Shown here: positions 36,541 to 48,072 of the stretch, piece after piece | Layout: every line of letters begins with the position of its first letter | How positions within the stretch are numbered: the stretch's first letter is position 1 | Assembly: GCF_932526225.1 (NCBI RefSeq) | Contig: NC_064038.1 | Location: forward strand, 5,812,741 to 5,876,740 | Direction of reading: 5' to 3' | From: Nematostella vectensis | Lineage: Eukaryota; Cnidaria; Anthozoa; Actiniaria; Edwardsiidae | DNA length: 64,000 nt | The notes under the pieces: model-generated | Told to the model about the DNA's origin: nothing | What the model saw: the letters and a program-made list of their open reading frames with translations, nothing else | The model's database searches: none | Translations under genes and position numbers: made by a program

Positions 36541-37770
36541 TTTAAAGGTCTGTACAGGACCCGAAATGATCCCAGGACCCGAAACGATCCCAGGACCCGA
36601 AATGATCCCCAAAAGTACCCCAACTGATCCTCGGACCCGAAACGATACCGAGGAGTCCCCGAAATCAACCCCAAGGAATTACGGTAATGGACAAAGGGAA
36701 AGCAGAAGAAATACTTGCAATTCTTGAAGCATAATAAAGGGTTAACAGCGACTCGGTTTCTAAACAACGTGACTTAAAAATATTAAATTCCAACACAATA
36801 CTTCTATTTATTACATTGCCCGGCGTTAAACCCATAAACAGAGTCCAAAACAAATACACAACTTTAAATTGCTACTGTAAGGAATATAGCATAAACATAG
36901 CACAGCTTTGCTCAGATCAACCAAACTTTTGACCTTCCATCACACTCTTAACATTTTGCGGTTCCGACACATGACTCCGACACTATAAATCTCATTTCCG
37001 GTAAACATCACCCCTAAAAATTAATATTCATCTGACAACCAAACATGTATTTCACCACGAAATCCTTGTTCACACGAGCGAATATTCACCGACACATTTT
37101 AGGCAGCCGGTTTGGCCGAGAAGATGGAATGACAAAAGCACACTGAGTAATACACTCGAACAACCCTTCTACTACCGATGCAAAATATTAAGAAGATGTG
37201 AAAGCAATATTATGTGAGTTTTGAATTTCCTCATGTAGTCGTGCGTACACCCCGGCATGATCTCATGATATGATAGGTCTTTCATTCACCGGAAACAAAC
37301 ATGCCAAAAAATAACTTTAAAACTTTTCGCTTCCTATGTAAAGCAGCATGTCCCATCTGTAAAGACTATCTTTTATGGCTTGTTATGTAAAAATGATTTA
37401 TCCACGCCGGGCTCCTCAAATTACTATCACAGGAATTGTTAGTTGACCCCAATTTCTGACTCAACCACTGTATTTTCCCCGCAGTCGTATATAAAAATCT
37501 TAATACTATAGTTTTAGTTAATGTAAATTTCCTTTTAATAACACAAACAAAGCTAAATGTTTCATATGTTTTTAAAACTGAAAGCCAATCCTTACACATT
37601 CCTTTAGTTGTCCATTACTGTAATTCCTTGGGGTTCATTTCGGGGACTCTTGGGGATTGTTTCGGGTCCCGGGATCAGTTGGGGTACTTTTGGGGATCGT
37701 TTCGGGTCCTGGGATCGTTTCGGGTCCTGGGATCATTTCGGGTCCTGTACAGGTCCCTTCCCTGCTTTAT
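36541..37770. mobile_element. Element with long inverted arms of about 150 bp
   Basis: The left arm at about 36541-36690 and right arm at about 37605-37770 are inverted copies sharing GTCTGTACAGGACCC or its complement, AAAGTACCCCAACTGATC and CAAGGAATTACGGTAATGGA. Each arm contains tandem GGACCCGAAATGATCCCA-type 18-bp units. The 0.9-kb interior has no recognisable transposase, so it looks like a non-autonomous foldback element. Confidence 0.7.
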
Positions 37771-38299
37771 CAAGGTCGGATGATACTTTTATTGTAAGTG
37801 CATGACATCGGTTAAGAAGATCTTTTGCTTGATACCAAGGAAAGCGCTTTCCATTCTTCTTGCAGGAGCGGGATCCGGTATTTCATTACGCAGTTTTCAA
37901 TATTCTTTGACCTCTCGCCGACGATTTCGACTTCTGGCATTCAAAATCATAGAAATGAACTGTCAAAATACACCACCTCTCAACAAAGCCTTGACCATTC
38001 AAAAGTCACCAAATGTAATTCCGTTGGTTTGAATGACAGAAGCTGAAAAGCGATTTAGCAGTCGCAGTAAGGGGATAGATTAAATGACCCGTGCAAAAAT
38101 TCCATACTTTATTGTTATATTGTACAAAATGAAAGACACAAATTACAGCGCTTTACTAAAATGGGGGGGTACCCCTAATCCACCCCCCTGTATCCGCCCC
38201 TAATTTGAGTACACCGTTGCAGCTCATCTAATTGGACTTATTTAGGTAAAATTAGCCTAGTGCACAGTTCAACAATTCTTTGATGCTACTTTTTGACAG

Positions 38300-39776
38300 T
38301 ATGACCCTGATGACTGCTACTTACCAAATGATGGCTGGTCTAAGACATCGATTGATTTAATCAACCAACTCCAAGCAGAAGCTGTCAAAAGCAATGGGAA
38401 GTGGACTAAGATAAAAGGAAAACACCATACTTGTGCAACCAAGGCTTTTTGCAAGAGGTGTCACAGAGAATGGCAAAAGAGTTTGCCGCCTTTGCTAATA
38501 AATCAGAGAAAAAGCTGCACCTATGTGGGCCTTACACAGAGGGGCCTGCGGGGTGAGTTTTTGATCCACCCTATGTGGGCTACAAACACCATCAACATGA
38601 GGCTCTGGTATAAAAGGAATAAGACTGTCCCTTCTGTGCATTGCATTTTTATCATTCATTCAATTCATTGGCACAGGTAAAATTGTCTAGAAAAACCTTT
38701 GGCCTGGATTCCTGAAAAACAGCAGTTTTTCACAACATCTCTATGTTGCTGAAGATATTGTTTTTGCTGTTCAAAATCATTTGGTATGCATGTGGTTAAT
38801 CTTATGCTATTTTTCTGCAGATTTGTACATGATGGAGCTATTGCAGTTATATTTGATATTGGATGTGCTTGCTTGTCTTACACAGTAACAGATACAACAA
38901 GAGGGGGGGGGGGGTCATTACGGCAAACTTGTCTGTCAACTTTAATAGGTGAGCTTTACAAGAAAAGAGGTCAGCAAATGTAACTCAAGACATAAATAGA
39001 TAGACACATGTTGCTGACATCACTGATTGCAGAGCATGTCAAGACACCTCAACCGAAAGCTGAACAAATTAGGTCAAGCACACTTAGAATAGAATAGCAG
39101 TGTAAACTTATTTGGAATCATTTTGATCTCAGAAACGACAGCATTTAGAAGAGTTTTAGTCATGTGTTAGGATTAGCACAGCGCAAGGCCAGGGCAAGCC
39201 TCAGATATTTCTAGAACCAGATGCTATTTTTTCATGTCAGCTGCTTCCCCGCCCCATGCTAGCTACCTCCCTGCAGCAACAAGGAATGAGAGATGGCAGC
39301 GCAAAGCACTGTTGGAAAGCCAAGATACCGCTGACTTGTTACAGCTGTGTTTTACTTTGGTGGGCTGCGAAAATCTCAGTCATTTCTTGTATTTGCTTTG
39401 GGCAGTTTCTTTATCCTGTGGGCACTGGATGTCTGTGGTAAATGGATGTCAAGCAATCTCACAACCTCACTAACTAAAACTATGAAAATATTTATAAATC
39501 ATAAATAACAATGGATTTTATACAATCATTGTTCTGGGTATTGTTTTTTTGTCTTCCATGCATATTCCCTATTGTATTTGTCTTTGCCTCAACAGAGCTG
39601 TCCCTCTGAATTCTACTGTTTTGCTACATCCCAAGGTTGAGCATGTTGAAGGAAAAAAGATTTACTGTTTTGCTGAATTAAAGAGTGCAGATGGTTTAAT
39701 CCTGTATGCAACAGCAACCGCATTATTCATTAAGGTCAACAGAAACACCAATGGGAATAAACCTGAGAAATGGTAG
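38300..39776 (+). pseudogene. Frameshifted copy of the THEM4-like gene
   Basis: Exon-like blocks at 38300-38552, 38821-38948 and 39596-39776 match exons 2-4 of the gene at 31175-33698 and keep their splice sites. Exon 2 opens YDPDDCYLPNDGWSKTS and keeps frame to about 38415, then shifts near 38420-38460. Two further frame changes are needed to recover AFANKSE and GPYTEGPAG. Exon 3 has HDGAIAVIFDIG in place of HGGAMATLLDIG and a 12-G run that breaks frame before ITANLSVNF. Exon 4 is intact (PLNSTVLL...FAELKSADG...LYATATALF, stop TAG 39774). No exon 1 was recognised. The breaks indicate loss of function, though the G run could be a sequencing or polymorphism artefact. Confidence 0.82.
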
Positions 39777-40377
39777 ACATCTTGGATGTAAGTACCACAG
39801 AGTGTAGATTTAGCTTTTGTCTATGAGAGTTGTTATGTCTTGTGCCATATCAAATGTTTTTCCCTTCATATCAGATCAGACTTCCTCAGACTTGGGTAGG
39901 AAGCTTGATATATGAATTTTCTAAGGTGTGGTAATTCTTTGAAAAGAAGAAAGTTCTCTGTTTGGGGGAAATCCCATATGTGGTTGGCAGGGGTGCACAT
40001 CATATCTATAAAAAAGCTAATGTTCCCAGAAAATGATATGTTTTAGCATGCTTGTGACAAATAGCAAAACTCACTCCCCCCTCCCTCGCCACATGACCCA
40101 CATATGGGAGTTCCGCCCTACAAGGGAATCTTTTTGAAATACTCAGCACAAAACCAAAACATCATGGTCTCACAACAGTCTCGTACCCAGACGCCGCGTG
40201 GTGCATAACGGTCAGGATGCGGTTTTGGGGTCGGAATTCACTTGAATTCACTTCCATCTTCGCTTCAGGATTCCTGTGGATGTCCACACACCAGCAAATA
40301 ACGACTGGGTACGAGTCTGGTCTCACAAGACCAACCAATCATTGACTAATCACTGTTTTTCTTAGGTAGTGTTCATT

Positions 40378-40582
40378 AAATACACCATGGGGGGGGGGGG
40401 GGGGGGAGATATTGAGGGGGGCTCCAAAAATTTTTAACCACCAAAAGAGAAAGAAAATTTTGGGGTGATATAAGGGGGGCACCGAAAAAATGTTTACAAT
40501 AAAAGGGGGGGGGCTCTGAAATTTTAAGGTGTCTTGAGGAAAAAATCTTCCCTCCCCCCCTCGGTGTAATTAATGAACACTC
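40378..40582. mobile_element. G-rich MITE with AGTGTTCATTAA ends
   Basis: Inverted ends AGTGTTCATTAAATACACC and GGTGTAATTAATGAACACT. The interior has G runs and TCCAAAAATTTTTAACCACC. It is related to 31415-31588. Confidence 0.75.
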
Positions 40583-41152
40583 CCTTATTCTTTATTTTCA
40601 CAAAAAGGCATTGGGAGGAAATATAGAATAAGTATAATCTTTATTGACAAACGTTCAATTCATTTATGTCTTATCTTCCAGCTTTGTTACCATTGTCTAT
40701 ACATCCTCCCAATTGCAACATGCTCATTTACTTTTGTTCTAAATGTCAAGATGATGACTCATCAAATTTCTCTTGTTTTCTTGGCTGTTTACACATTGCT
40801 TTTGTATAGTCTTTCTAGATTCTTCTAGTACTTTCCGTCCTTTTCGCAAGTCCCATGTTCTTTAATACTGCACAATCCCCCTTTCTCCTTATCTGGTAAA
40901 AACTTCCCAAAAGTTTGAGCCATGATTGAACTGCGATTTACTTTTGTGAAATATAACACGTGCTGTTGTGCAAGGTGATGAACTGACATTGCCATGGTTA
41001 CGTGCAATTATGCTTATTGTCCCCAATTTGGTGCTTTCTTTACGAATGTATGAGTTTTATTTTGGTTGTCCTTTATATCGAGTCCTTAAAACAGGACTAA
41101 TGATTCATGGTAGTGTGTACAAGTTTCCCGCCTCTTTAAACGTATGACGTCA

Positions 41153-42483
41153 TCAAAACACTGTGTTGAGATTGAGAAGGCTGTTATTAAGTTCGTCCCC
41201 AATCCTCCGGAGCGCGCTTCCGATCTCTTTGCTCGTGGCTTGGTTGTCATTGTTACTGGCGCGAAAGCTGGCTGACCGCTGAACGCGCTGCGTTTCGGTG
41301 GATGTACCGCGGTCGCGTGTGTCTGTTCTTCGGAAACTTTTCTTGCGGCTGCTGTTCCGTCTTATTACAGTGCTTCCCATTATAGTCAAGTCTGGGAAAT
41401 AAAAACGACATGATCAACAAAAAACCTGATAATTCTTATTTTAGGGGCCGGCGTTCTACTTAAAAAAGTACCCTATAATATTTGTCTTTTTCACGGATTA
41501 CGAAGCTAACCCTTATGAAGCTGCATTTGCATTAGTAGGACAAGGTAATCCTGTTGCAAATATGATAAAATTGCCGTTTGAATCAGTACAGATATAGACT
41601 ATCGCGGTTTTGCATCTTTCTCAGAATTTCTTGACGCAAAAGATCCGCGCGATCTTCCAGGTCAAAATGGTTTCTTCTATGCTGTTGTTAACTATAGCTT
41701 GGCTAACTAAAGCTAGATCCGGGACCGCATTTTTACCTGGATTCCTTGCAATTAAAATCGCTCTGAAACACGTTGCTACGTTGCTAGCTCTCCAACATCA
41801 AACTGTTATACGTGCAGTCGCTACTTGTTATTCTTTCGTCTTGTTTACTGACCCAATGTTTTGTCAATTGCTCATAACTAAGTCACGCCGTGGGATAAAT
41901 GCTAACCGGAAGAGCGCCTACGAGATGCAAGCTTGTGGGTGCGGAGTGATTTCCGGTACGACCGGAAAAAGCCCCTTTTGTCAAACGCCCTTCGTGTGAC
42001 AATTAAAGTGCATGGATAAGGTGGTAAACGAGCAGTATTGTTTTTATATAAAGAATATCAGACAATTATTTTATTTGTCATGCCAGTTTATTTGTTAACT
42101 GATACGTATCATGGTATCTGTGCGTATCAAACTATAATTTGAAATTTTGGTTATAATATATTCTGAATATATATTTATATATTTATTAAAGATTTATTTT
42201 ATTATTGGAGACCAGCAAATAAAAGTTTTTACTTTCGGTTGAGATTATATAATTTGTTTAAAGATTTTGAACTCTTCGGCATGGTAACAGTCGTAGTTTC
42301 ATGTGTAATCATTACCCTAAGATAATCACAAAGTATTTTGAATCTGAAGATTGAGAGACGAAAACTCCAACTAGCCAACCTACCTTGACAAATTCGTCCA
42401 TTGCGATAAAAGGTGAATGTTATTTGCACGAATTCAACCTTTTCTGGTATCGTGATTAAAAATCCACTAGAGGAAACTTCCAT
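41153..42483 (-). CDS. BH3-motif protein (BH3-only candidate; 2-exon model, 112 aa)
   Basis: The secure part is the exon on the complement 41391-41153, whose frame contains EIGSALRRIGDELNNSLL before the stop TGA at 41153-41155. IGSALRRIGDEL fits the BH3 pattern of pro-apoptotic Bcl-2 ligands exactly: hydrophobic, x3, Leu, x2, hydrophobic, Gly-Asp, x, hydrophobic (I-GSA-L-RR-I-GD-E-L). Reading from the internal ATG at 41380 gives 75 residues, with BH3 at 53-64. A good acceptor (TTTTTATTTCCCAG) precedes it at 41392. An upstream frame starting ATG 42483 ends at donor CAAG|GTAGGT at 42384 in matching phase, giving a 112-residue form with BH3 at 90-101. Such proteins bind anti-apoptotic Bcl-2 relatives to trigger mitochondrial apoptosis. 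The rest is Arg/Ser-rich with no clear membrane anchor. BH3 assignment is fairly sure; the first exon is a hypothesis. Confidence 0.65.
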
Positions 42484-44255
42484 ATCTTGATCTTCGATGA
42501 GAAATTCTATTTCCCTTGACAAGCTAAACCGTTTCTATTCATAAATGTTTAACTATTGCTAATAAAGTTACCTTTGCGCCTTATATATTCAAAACCCTTG
42601 GCAAAACTTAAACTAATCAGTAAGAAATAGCAGTGGGGGAGGGGAGAGCTTTTCTTTCCCCAACTCCTTCGGTTACTCATCTTTCAGTTACTAATCCCAG
42701 CATGGGTAGAATTAATTAAAGACTGAGAATAAAAGGGCGCATTTATAGATAATAATTTAATTTACTTGCAAGCTACACTCGTTGATAGAATAAGAGCCAT
42801 GAAATTTTATAAACATGTAAAATATCTTTCAAAATCCCAGTAGTGTTTTTCTTAGGAATAAGTCGAGAATAAGTATGTTTATTTCTTATTTTGTTTTAGT
42901 TTCACCTTTGTCTCCCCGTGTGGGAGCTATCTCGGGTACTTTTTATCAGACTTGTAGACTTCAGGCATCTTTCTCTTGCAAATATGGAAGTAGTTCTTAA
43001 TATAGAGCGGTCTATTTGGTTCTATATTAATCTTTTACATTATTCACAGAGTTATTGCATTTTTCATGCTTACGGACCCAGTGCCGTTTCTATCCTTGAA
43101 ATTTCGTTAGCTACTTGCTTACAAAGAGTACTAGTGTTTCCCCAATAATATATGTACGAAGCCTGTACGTTGTAATACCGGCCAATCTTTATTTTCTTTT
43201 TACAAATCACTGACTACATTGTTGGACTTTGTATACATAGGAGCATTAGTATAAAAGGAATAATAAACACCGAAGTTATCAGCCCCCAGGGTTTAGAGAT
43301 AAGAAAGGGCGTTTATTTACAAGACCTCCCTTTGGGGGAGCCAATTAGTGATTCTACCCCCTATCTGGTAGCCACACCCACTAGCGCACAGTAACAGGGC
43401 TAGATAACAAGTCGAACACGCTTTAACAGGTTTTCTTCCGAATTCCGAGCCATTCCCCCGAACCGCTCGAGCTCAACCTAGTCACGAATGGCCACTCGAG
43501 TCTTACGAACAAGTGCCGAGTATCTCCCGAATATCACCCCAAAAGAAACGAACACACCGAGTTCTTGTTAGATGCGACTTTCACAATTTTTTTAGTCCCC
43601 TATTTCGCGTATGAATATGCGGCTTTCAGAATTTTTGTATCTTTCTTCTTCTGTTGTTGTTGTTGTTGTTTTATTTTCTTTTAACGGCACGAAGATCACA
43701 ATACTTTAGTAAAACTCTATATACTTACAGCTTTACAGTAGTTTTGTCGCTTTCTAACTTTCGTTTTATTATAAATTTCTGAGAATTTATAAGAATTTCA
43801 ACATAATAATTCAAAGAGAATAAGAAAACTCGAGACTCAGCTTTCCAATAGCTTTGTCGCTTTGGCGTAACTCCTTTTTTATTACATCTAAAATTTCAAA
43901 AGATTTTATAAGAATTTTTACCAAGTGCTTTTGATGAATCTAAAACTGCTCCCTTCGGAGTAGGCTGACTAAAGCGGCGATGATATCGAAAAGTGCGCCA
44001 CTTGAGGTTGTCGCTTATCTTTTGAAGAAGTTCAAGGTTCGATATGTGAACTCTCTGTGAAGGTACTAGAAGCAAGCGATACCTCGAGAGATACCACTAA
44101 TTCTAGTAGATTCTAGTAGCTATATGCGGAACACGACTTTAAAAAGGCACATAAGTTTGGCCAAAATTCGAAATAGCACACAATATTTGCATTTCAGTAT
44201 ATACCCCTTTTCTCTTAATTTAAGTTGCAATTTTTCATATACTATACTAGCTTCC

Positions 44256-44368
44256 TACCCTGGTTCGAGAACCTCGAACGTCTCTCTATTTAGTCTCAAG
44301 CGAGCTTGAGACGTGTCAAGCTCGCTGGCCACTAAAAACAGGGACGTTCGAGTTTCTGGCACCAGGGA
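44256..44368. mobile_element. Mini foldback MITE (TACCCTGGTTC ends), copy 1
   Basis: A 113-bp element with inverted ends TACCCTGGTTCGAGAACCTC and a matching right end (GTTTCTGGCACCAGGGA). It is flanked by perfect 10-bp direct repeats ACTAGCTTCC (44246-44255 and 44369-44378). Same family as 59082-59166. Confidence 0.88.
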
Positions 44369-47300
44369 ACTAGCTTCCCAGAATGCATTTATAACCGCGT
44401 TTATATACATTATGAAAAAAATATGTGAATTTTATTTTCTCTGTCGAATAGTTTAGAGTTATATTATGCCCATGACAAGGTATTTAAGATAAGCTTAAAA
44501 GTGCCATTAGCTTGTTAGTTTAGACATATATCTTGAAGTGATCTGTCAGTAACATTGCACTGACCGGTTTGAGCCGAATATTACTCCAAAAATCGGCAAT
44601 TAAAGTTTTCTTATTTTTGTTTTGTTTTTAATTTTTTTTATTATCGTAATACAGCATTATGGTACACAAAAGGAAGAATTACTAGGAGAAGGAAAGCTAA
44701 AAAGAGCTAAAAGATTCTCCCGGGGATGTACATAGATGGGTACATCGGGTGAAAAATTTGTTCTTTAAATTGTGATTCTAATATAAATATTACTACTCTG
44801 TGATAGATGTTTCTTGCTTGTTGGGTTAATAACAACAACAACAAAATGGAAAGAAAATTAAAATATATATATATATATAAGGTTCGGCAGTTTAACAATA
44901 AACTAAACTTGCCCACTGTAGAATAGAGACGCCGTTTAATGGCAGAGAAGCTTACCTCGTGTTGTCTGGTAAGCTAATGACTATTTCCCCTCACACAGTC
45001 GCGTTGCCACTGCTAACCTCTATTTCTGTTTGAGCAAACCCTCGCTTATCGCCAAAGTTTTCAAGGCTGCTAATATTATGCGTTGAAACCCGATACTCTT
45101 GTTTTTAATCTTCAGATGACGCATAGAGCGAACACAATAGGTGTAACTGCATGATGTCATCGCTAAGCAATGATGGAAGATTTCAACGTGCGACACTTTT
45201 GTCCGTAACATCTATAACTATATTTTTAAGATAAATAGACTCGACAGTATATTGATTGTATCATTTTAACTAGGGGTTCTTTCATGAATATGTTTTTTTG
45301 TATACGATTATATTTTTTCGCTTTTATATGCTGAGTCATACCATGAGAATGCCACAAATGTGCCATTTCTTTACATTTTGCACACAAAGATGTCCTGTTT
45401 CGGCACAAGTGTTGACAGGCAATGTAGAACACGCGTGGGGTAACGATCTATTTTGAGGCTATTTTATTTTACAAAAATAGTCTCATACTAATTTCTCTTC
45501 TATGATTCTGACTTGTTTTACAGACACCGCCTAAACCGTCGAAAATTTGGCGCGTCTTTCATTAATTCATTCATGCAGACTTTGTCTCATTCGACCAAAA
45601 TATTGACATTGTGATTAGAATAATACCTCTGCTTGTTCGAAAATAATAGTTTAGGCGTTGACGGAAATAATTAATGTCCTGCTAGTTTTCATTTTCGTGT
45701 CTTGACGGGCTCGTTTTATTAGTAATTTTGATAGCACAAGTTGAGCTTGGTCTGTGTATCGTTCACTTGTAAACAACATGCAAACAATAGCCGGACGGAA
45801 ACCGGGGTTTGGGAGCGCTTCGCTAATTCGTACAGGAAATGCCAAACCTAGGGTTTAGTCATCAAACTCGAGTAAATTTGATGTTTTCTTTTGGTCGAGT
45901 GATAGGGTTGTTTCGGAGCTGAATTGTTTGTTTCCCTTTTTGTTTTATAGTTTTTTTTTTTTTTTTTTTTTTGGGGGGGGGGGGGGGGCAATCACGCCAC
46001 TATTTTACTCTCCTGCACATTACCCCTTCACGCAAACCATCCATTTCCATCGGCTAAACCAAGCGAGAAGCAAATCAATCAAATCATGATCAAATATGAT
46101 TGTTTTTTATTAAGTTTTCTTGCAATTAAACCGTTGTATTTCCAAAAATAAAACAATAAGAAGTGTTTGATCAACACTAGTTAAAGGCCCCTGTGACTTG
46201 AATGCGTGACACACGTCACTAAGCGTAAACCCCAGACGGATAAGATATTCAATTTATAGTGCTTATTCAATCCCAGCTATAAAAACAGTCAATTCTGTAA
46301 TCAAATGATAGTGTATACTTGGTATTGCTATGTCACAAAAGTCAAAATATCATTAAAGTCTCTTGCCTAATAGTAATTAAAGTTTGTTTCCACTTTGATA
46401 TATTTAAAAATGAGTTCAAAGAGTTTTCAGTTTTGTTTGCCTTTCTTGTGGCGTTGCCTATAAACTACGATATTTCACTTTCTGTATAAAGAGAACAAAA
46501 CAGTTGCCATGTGGGCTGTTTTACGATGGCGGTGATAGGGGGCAAAAGGCTGCTCCCTTGCATGCAAATCGTATAAGACTGATGTAACAACAAGTTGCTG
46601 GACGACTCACAGGTACCCCAGGCAATGGTTTTGAAGCTTGTTCGTAGCTTGTCGCCCAATGAAATGTTGCCCATAAAATTGCCTTAAAACTTAGAACATG
46701 TCTTGTTGTCAAATGTATGTCTGATAACGATTTGGGGGTGGTTTTCCTCGCGAAATATACAGCTTCACACACCCTAATAAGGAAAGAAACAAGGTTGGAG
46801 TCGCCATTTTCGGTAGCACTCAAATCCTGTTGAAATTCGCGAGGAAAATACAACAAACCAAATATGTTTATCTCGTAGACCTATGCCGTTGCACAATTAG
46901 TCACGCTCGGTTGAACTGGAAGCGAAGCAAGATATTTTTACCCTCCCCACCCGGTGGAAAGCCCGCGAAGCAATGAAAATAATGCAGTTTACAGACATCG
47001 ATAAAGCACCTTCATAGCTTCCCTCCCCTCTACTGTTTAAAACGGTATTTATTATTCTCAAATCCATAGACGTGCTTTTCTGGCCAAAACACAGTATAAG
47101 TTCTTAAATTTCCAAAGCGCGTCGTCGGCTAAAGGGGAGGGGCTGGGGCAGTTTCATCGCCAGAAGACGTGGATGGGAATTTCAAAATCAACAGATGGAA
47201 ATAGGATGCTCAGCTTTCTACCATCGAGAGTGGTACCTTTGTTCTCTTATAATCTTGTTATCCAGTTCTAAGTCTCTGCTTTCCTTTCCGTTTCCTCTAG

Positions 47301-47669
47301 TTAGAATGTTAAGTGTCAAGTGCAATGGGCCCCACTTCCTATTTAAACACGTCTATTCCTTACTTTGTTGTTTATGCCGTGATACCGTAATTGCTTGGTA
47401 TTTCCGTTGTTTTCGTGTAATTCCCGATGAAACTGAATTGCACTGGACAAAAGGGAAATATCAACTTTTAAGTGACTAGTACTGGGTTATGATCCCGGTG
47501 TTAGGGTGGGGATCATTGGTCTAAGATCTGATGGTAATTGCTGTTTATGAGTGTGTCTGTACTTTCTAATTCCTGGTTCTTAGATGGATTCTAATCCACC
47601 AGGACAAAAAACAACAGCAATCGATGTCATCCATAGTCTCCGTGCAGCCGTCCTTTGTGTTTGTCCACA

Positions 47670-48072
47670 ACAGGTATCCCAAGCTCACTGTGTGTATGAA
47701 TAAATTTTAGTGGTTCACGTTACGTTGTGTCATGGTTTACAGTAAACATATGGGATTGAAATAAGCCGTTCACTTTACTACGAATATCGTAAAATTCTCA
47801 AAAATATTCTGACCTGACAGTGGAGTCTTACATATGGTCTGGGTGAAGTTTCAAGCAATTTGGACCGGCATTTCGAGAGTTACGTTGTTCTGTTTTTCTT
47901 CACCCAGACAATATCTGAGATCCACTGTCAGGTCAGAATATTTTTTAGAGTTTTATGATATTCGTAGTAAATTGAACGGCTTGTTTTAATCCCATATGTT
48001 TACTGTAAACCATGACACAACGTGAACCACTGTAATTTATTCATACACACAGTGAGCTTGGGATGCCTGTGG
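47670..48072. mobile_element. Palindromic repeat with arms of about 175 bp
   Basis: Arms at about 47670-47850 and 47898-48072 are inverted copies: ACAGGTATCCCAAGCTCACT at the left end and its complement at the right, plus shared GTGGTTCACGTT, CATATGGGATT and CTGACCTGACAGTGG blocks. The central spacer is about 47 bp. A half copy lies at about 26020-26255. Confidence 0.85.

Larger units (their letters stand above)
33699..38299. other. Intergenic region between THEM4-like gene and its pseudogene
   Basis: No supported gene. It is mainly MITE-derived sequence, listed separately at 35408-35845, 35968-36172 and 36541-37770, plus C/AC runs near 35023-35060. The frame at 37802-38032 starts with basic residues and could be a decayed first exon of the downstream pseudogene, but no similarity to the real exon 1 is visible. 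Confidence 0.55.

Noticed and set aside
37802-38032. First exon of the THEM4-like pseudogene
   Set aside because: It begins with a basic stretch, but there is no similarity to the real exon 1 and no donor in matching phase.
41610-41999. 129-codon plus-strand frame beginning at TTG
   Set aside because: Not ATG-initiated from the reported start and no domain; it lies in the putative intron of the BH3 gene.
47195-47479. 94-codon plus-strand frame with a hydrophobic start
   Set aside because: Composition is typical of AT-rich non-coding sequence; no homologous motif or splice context.
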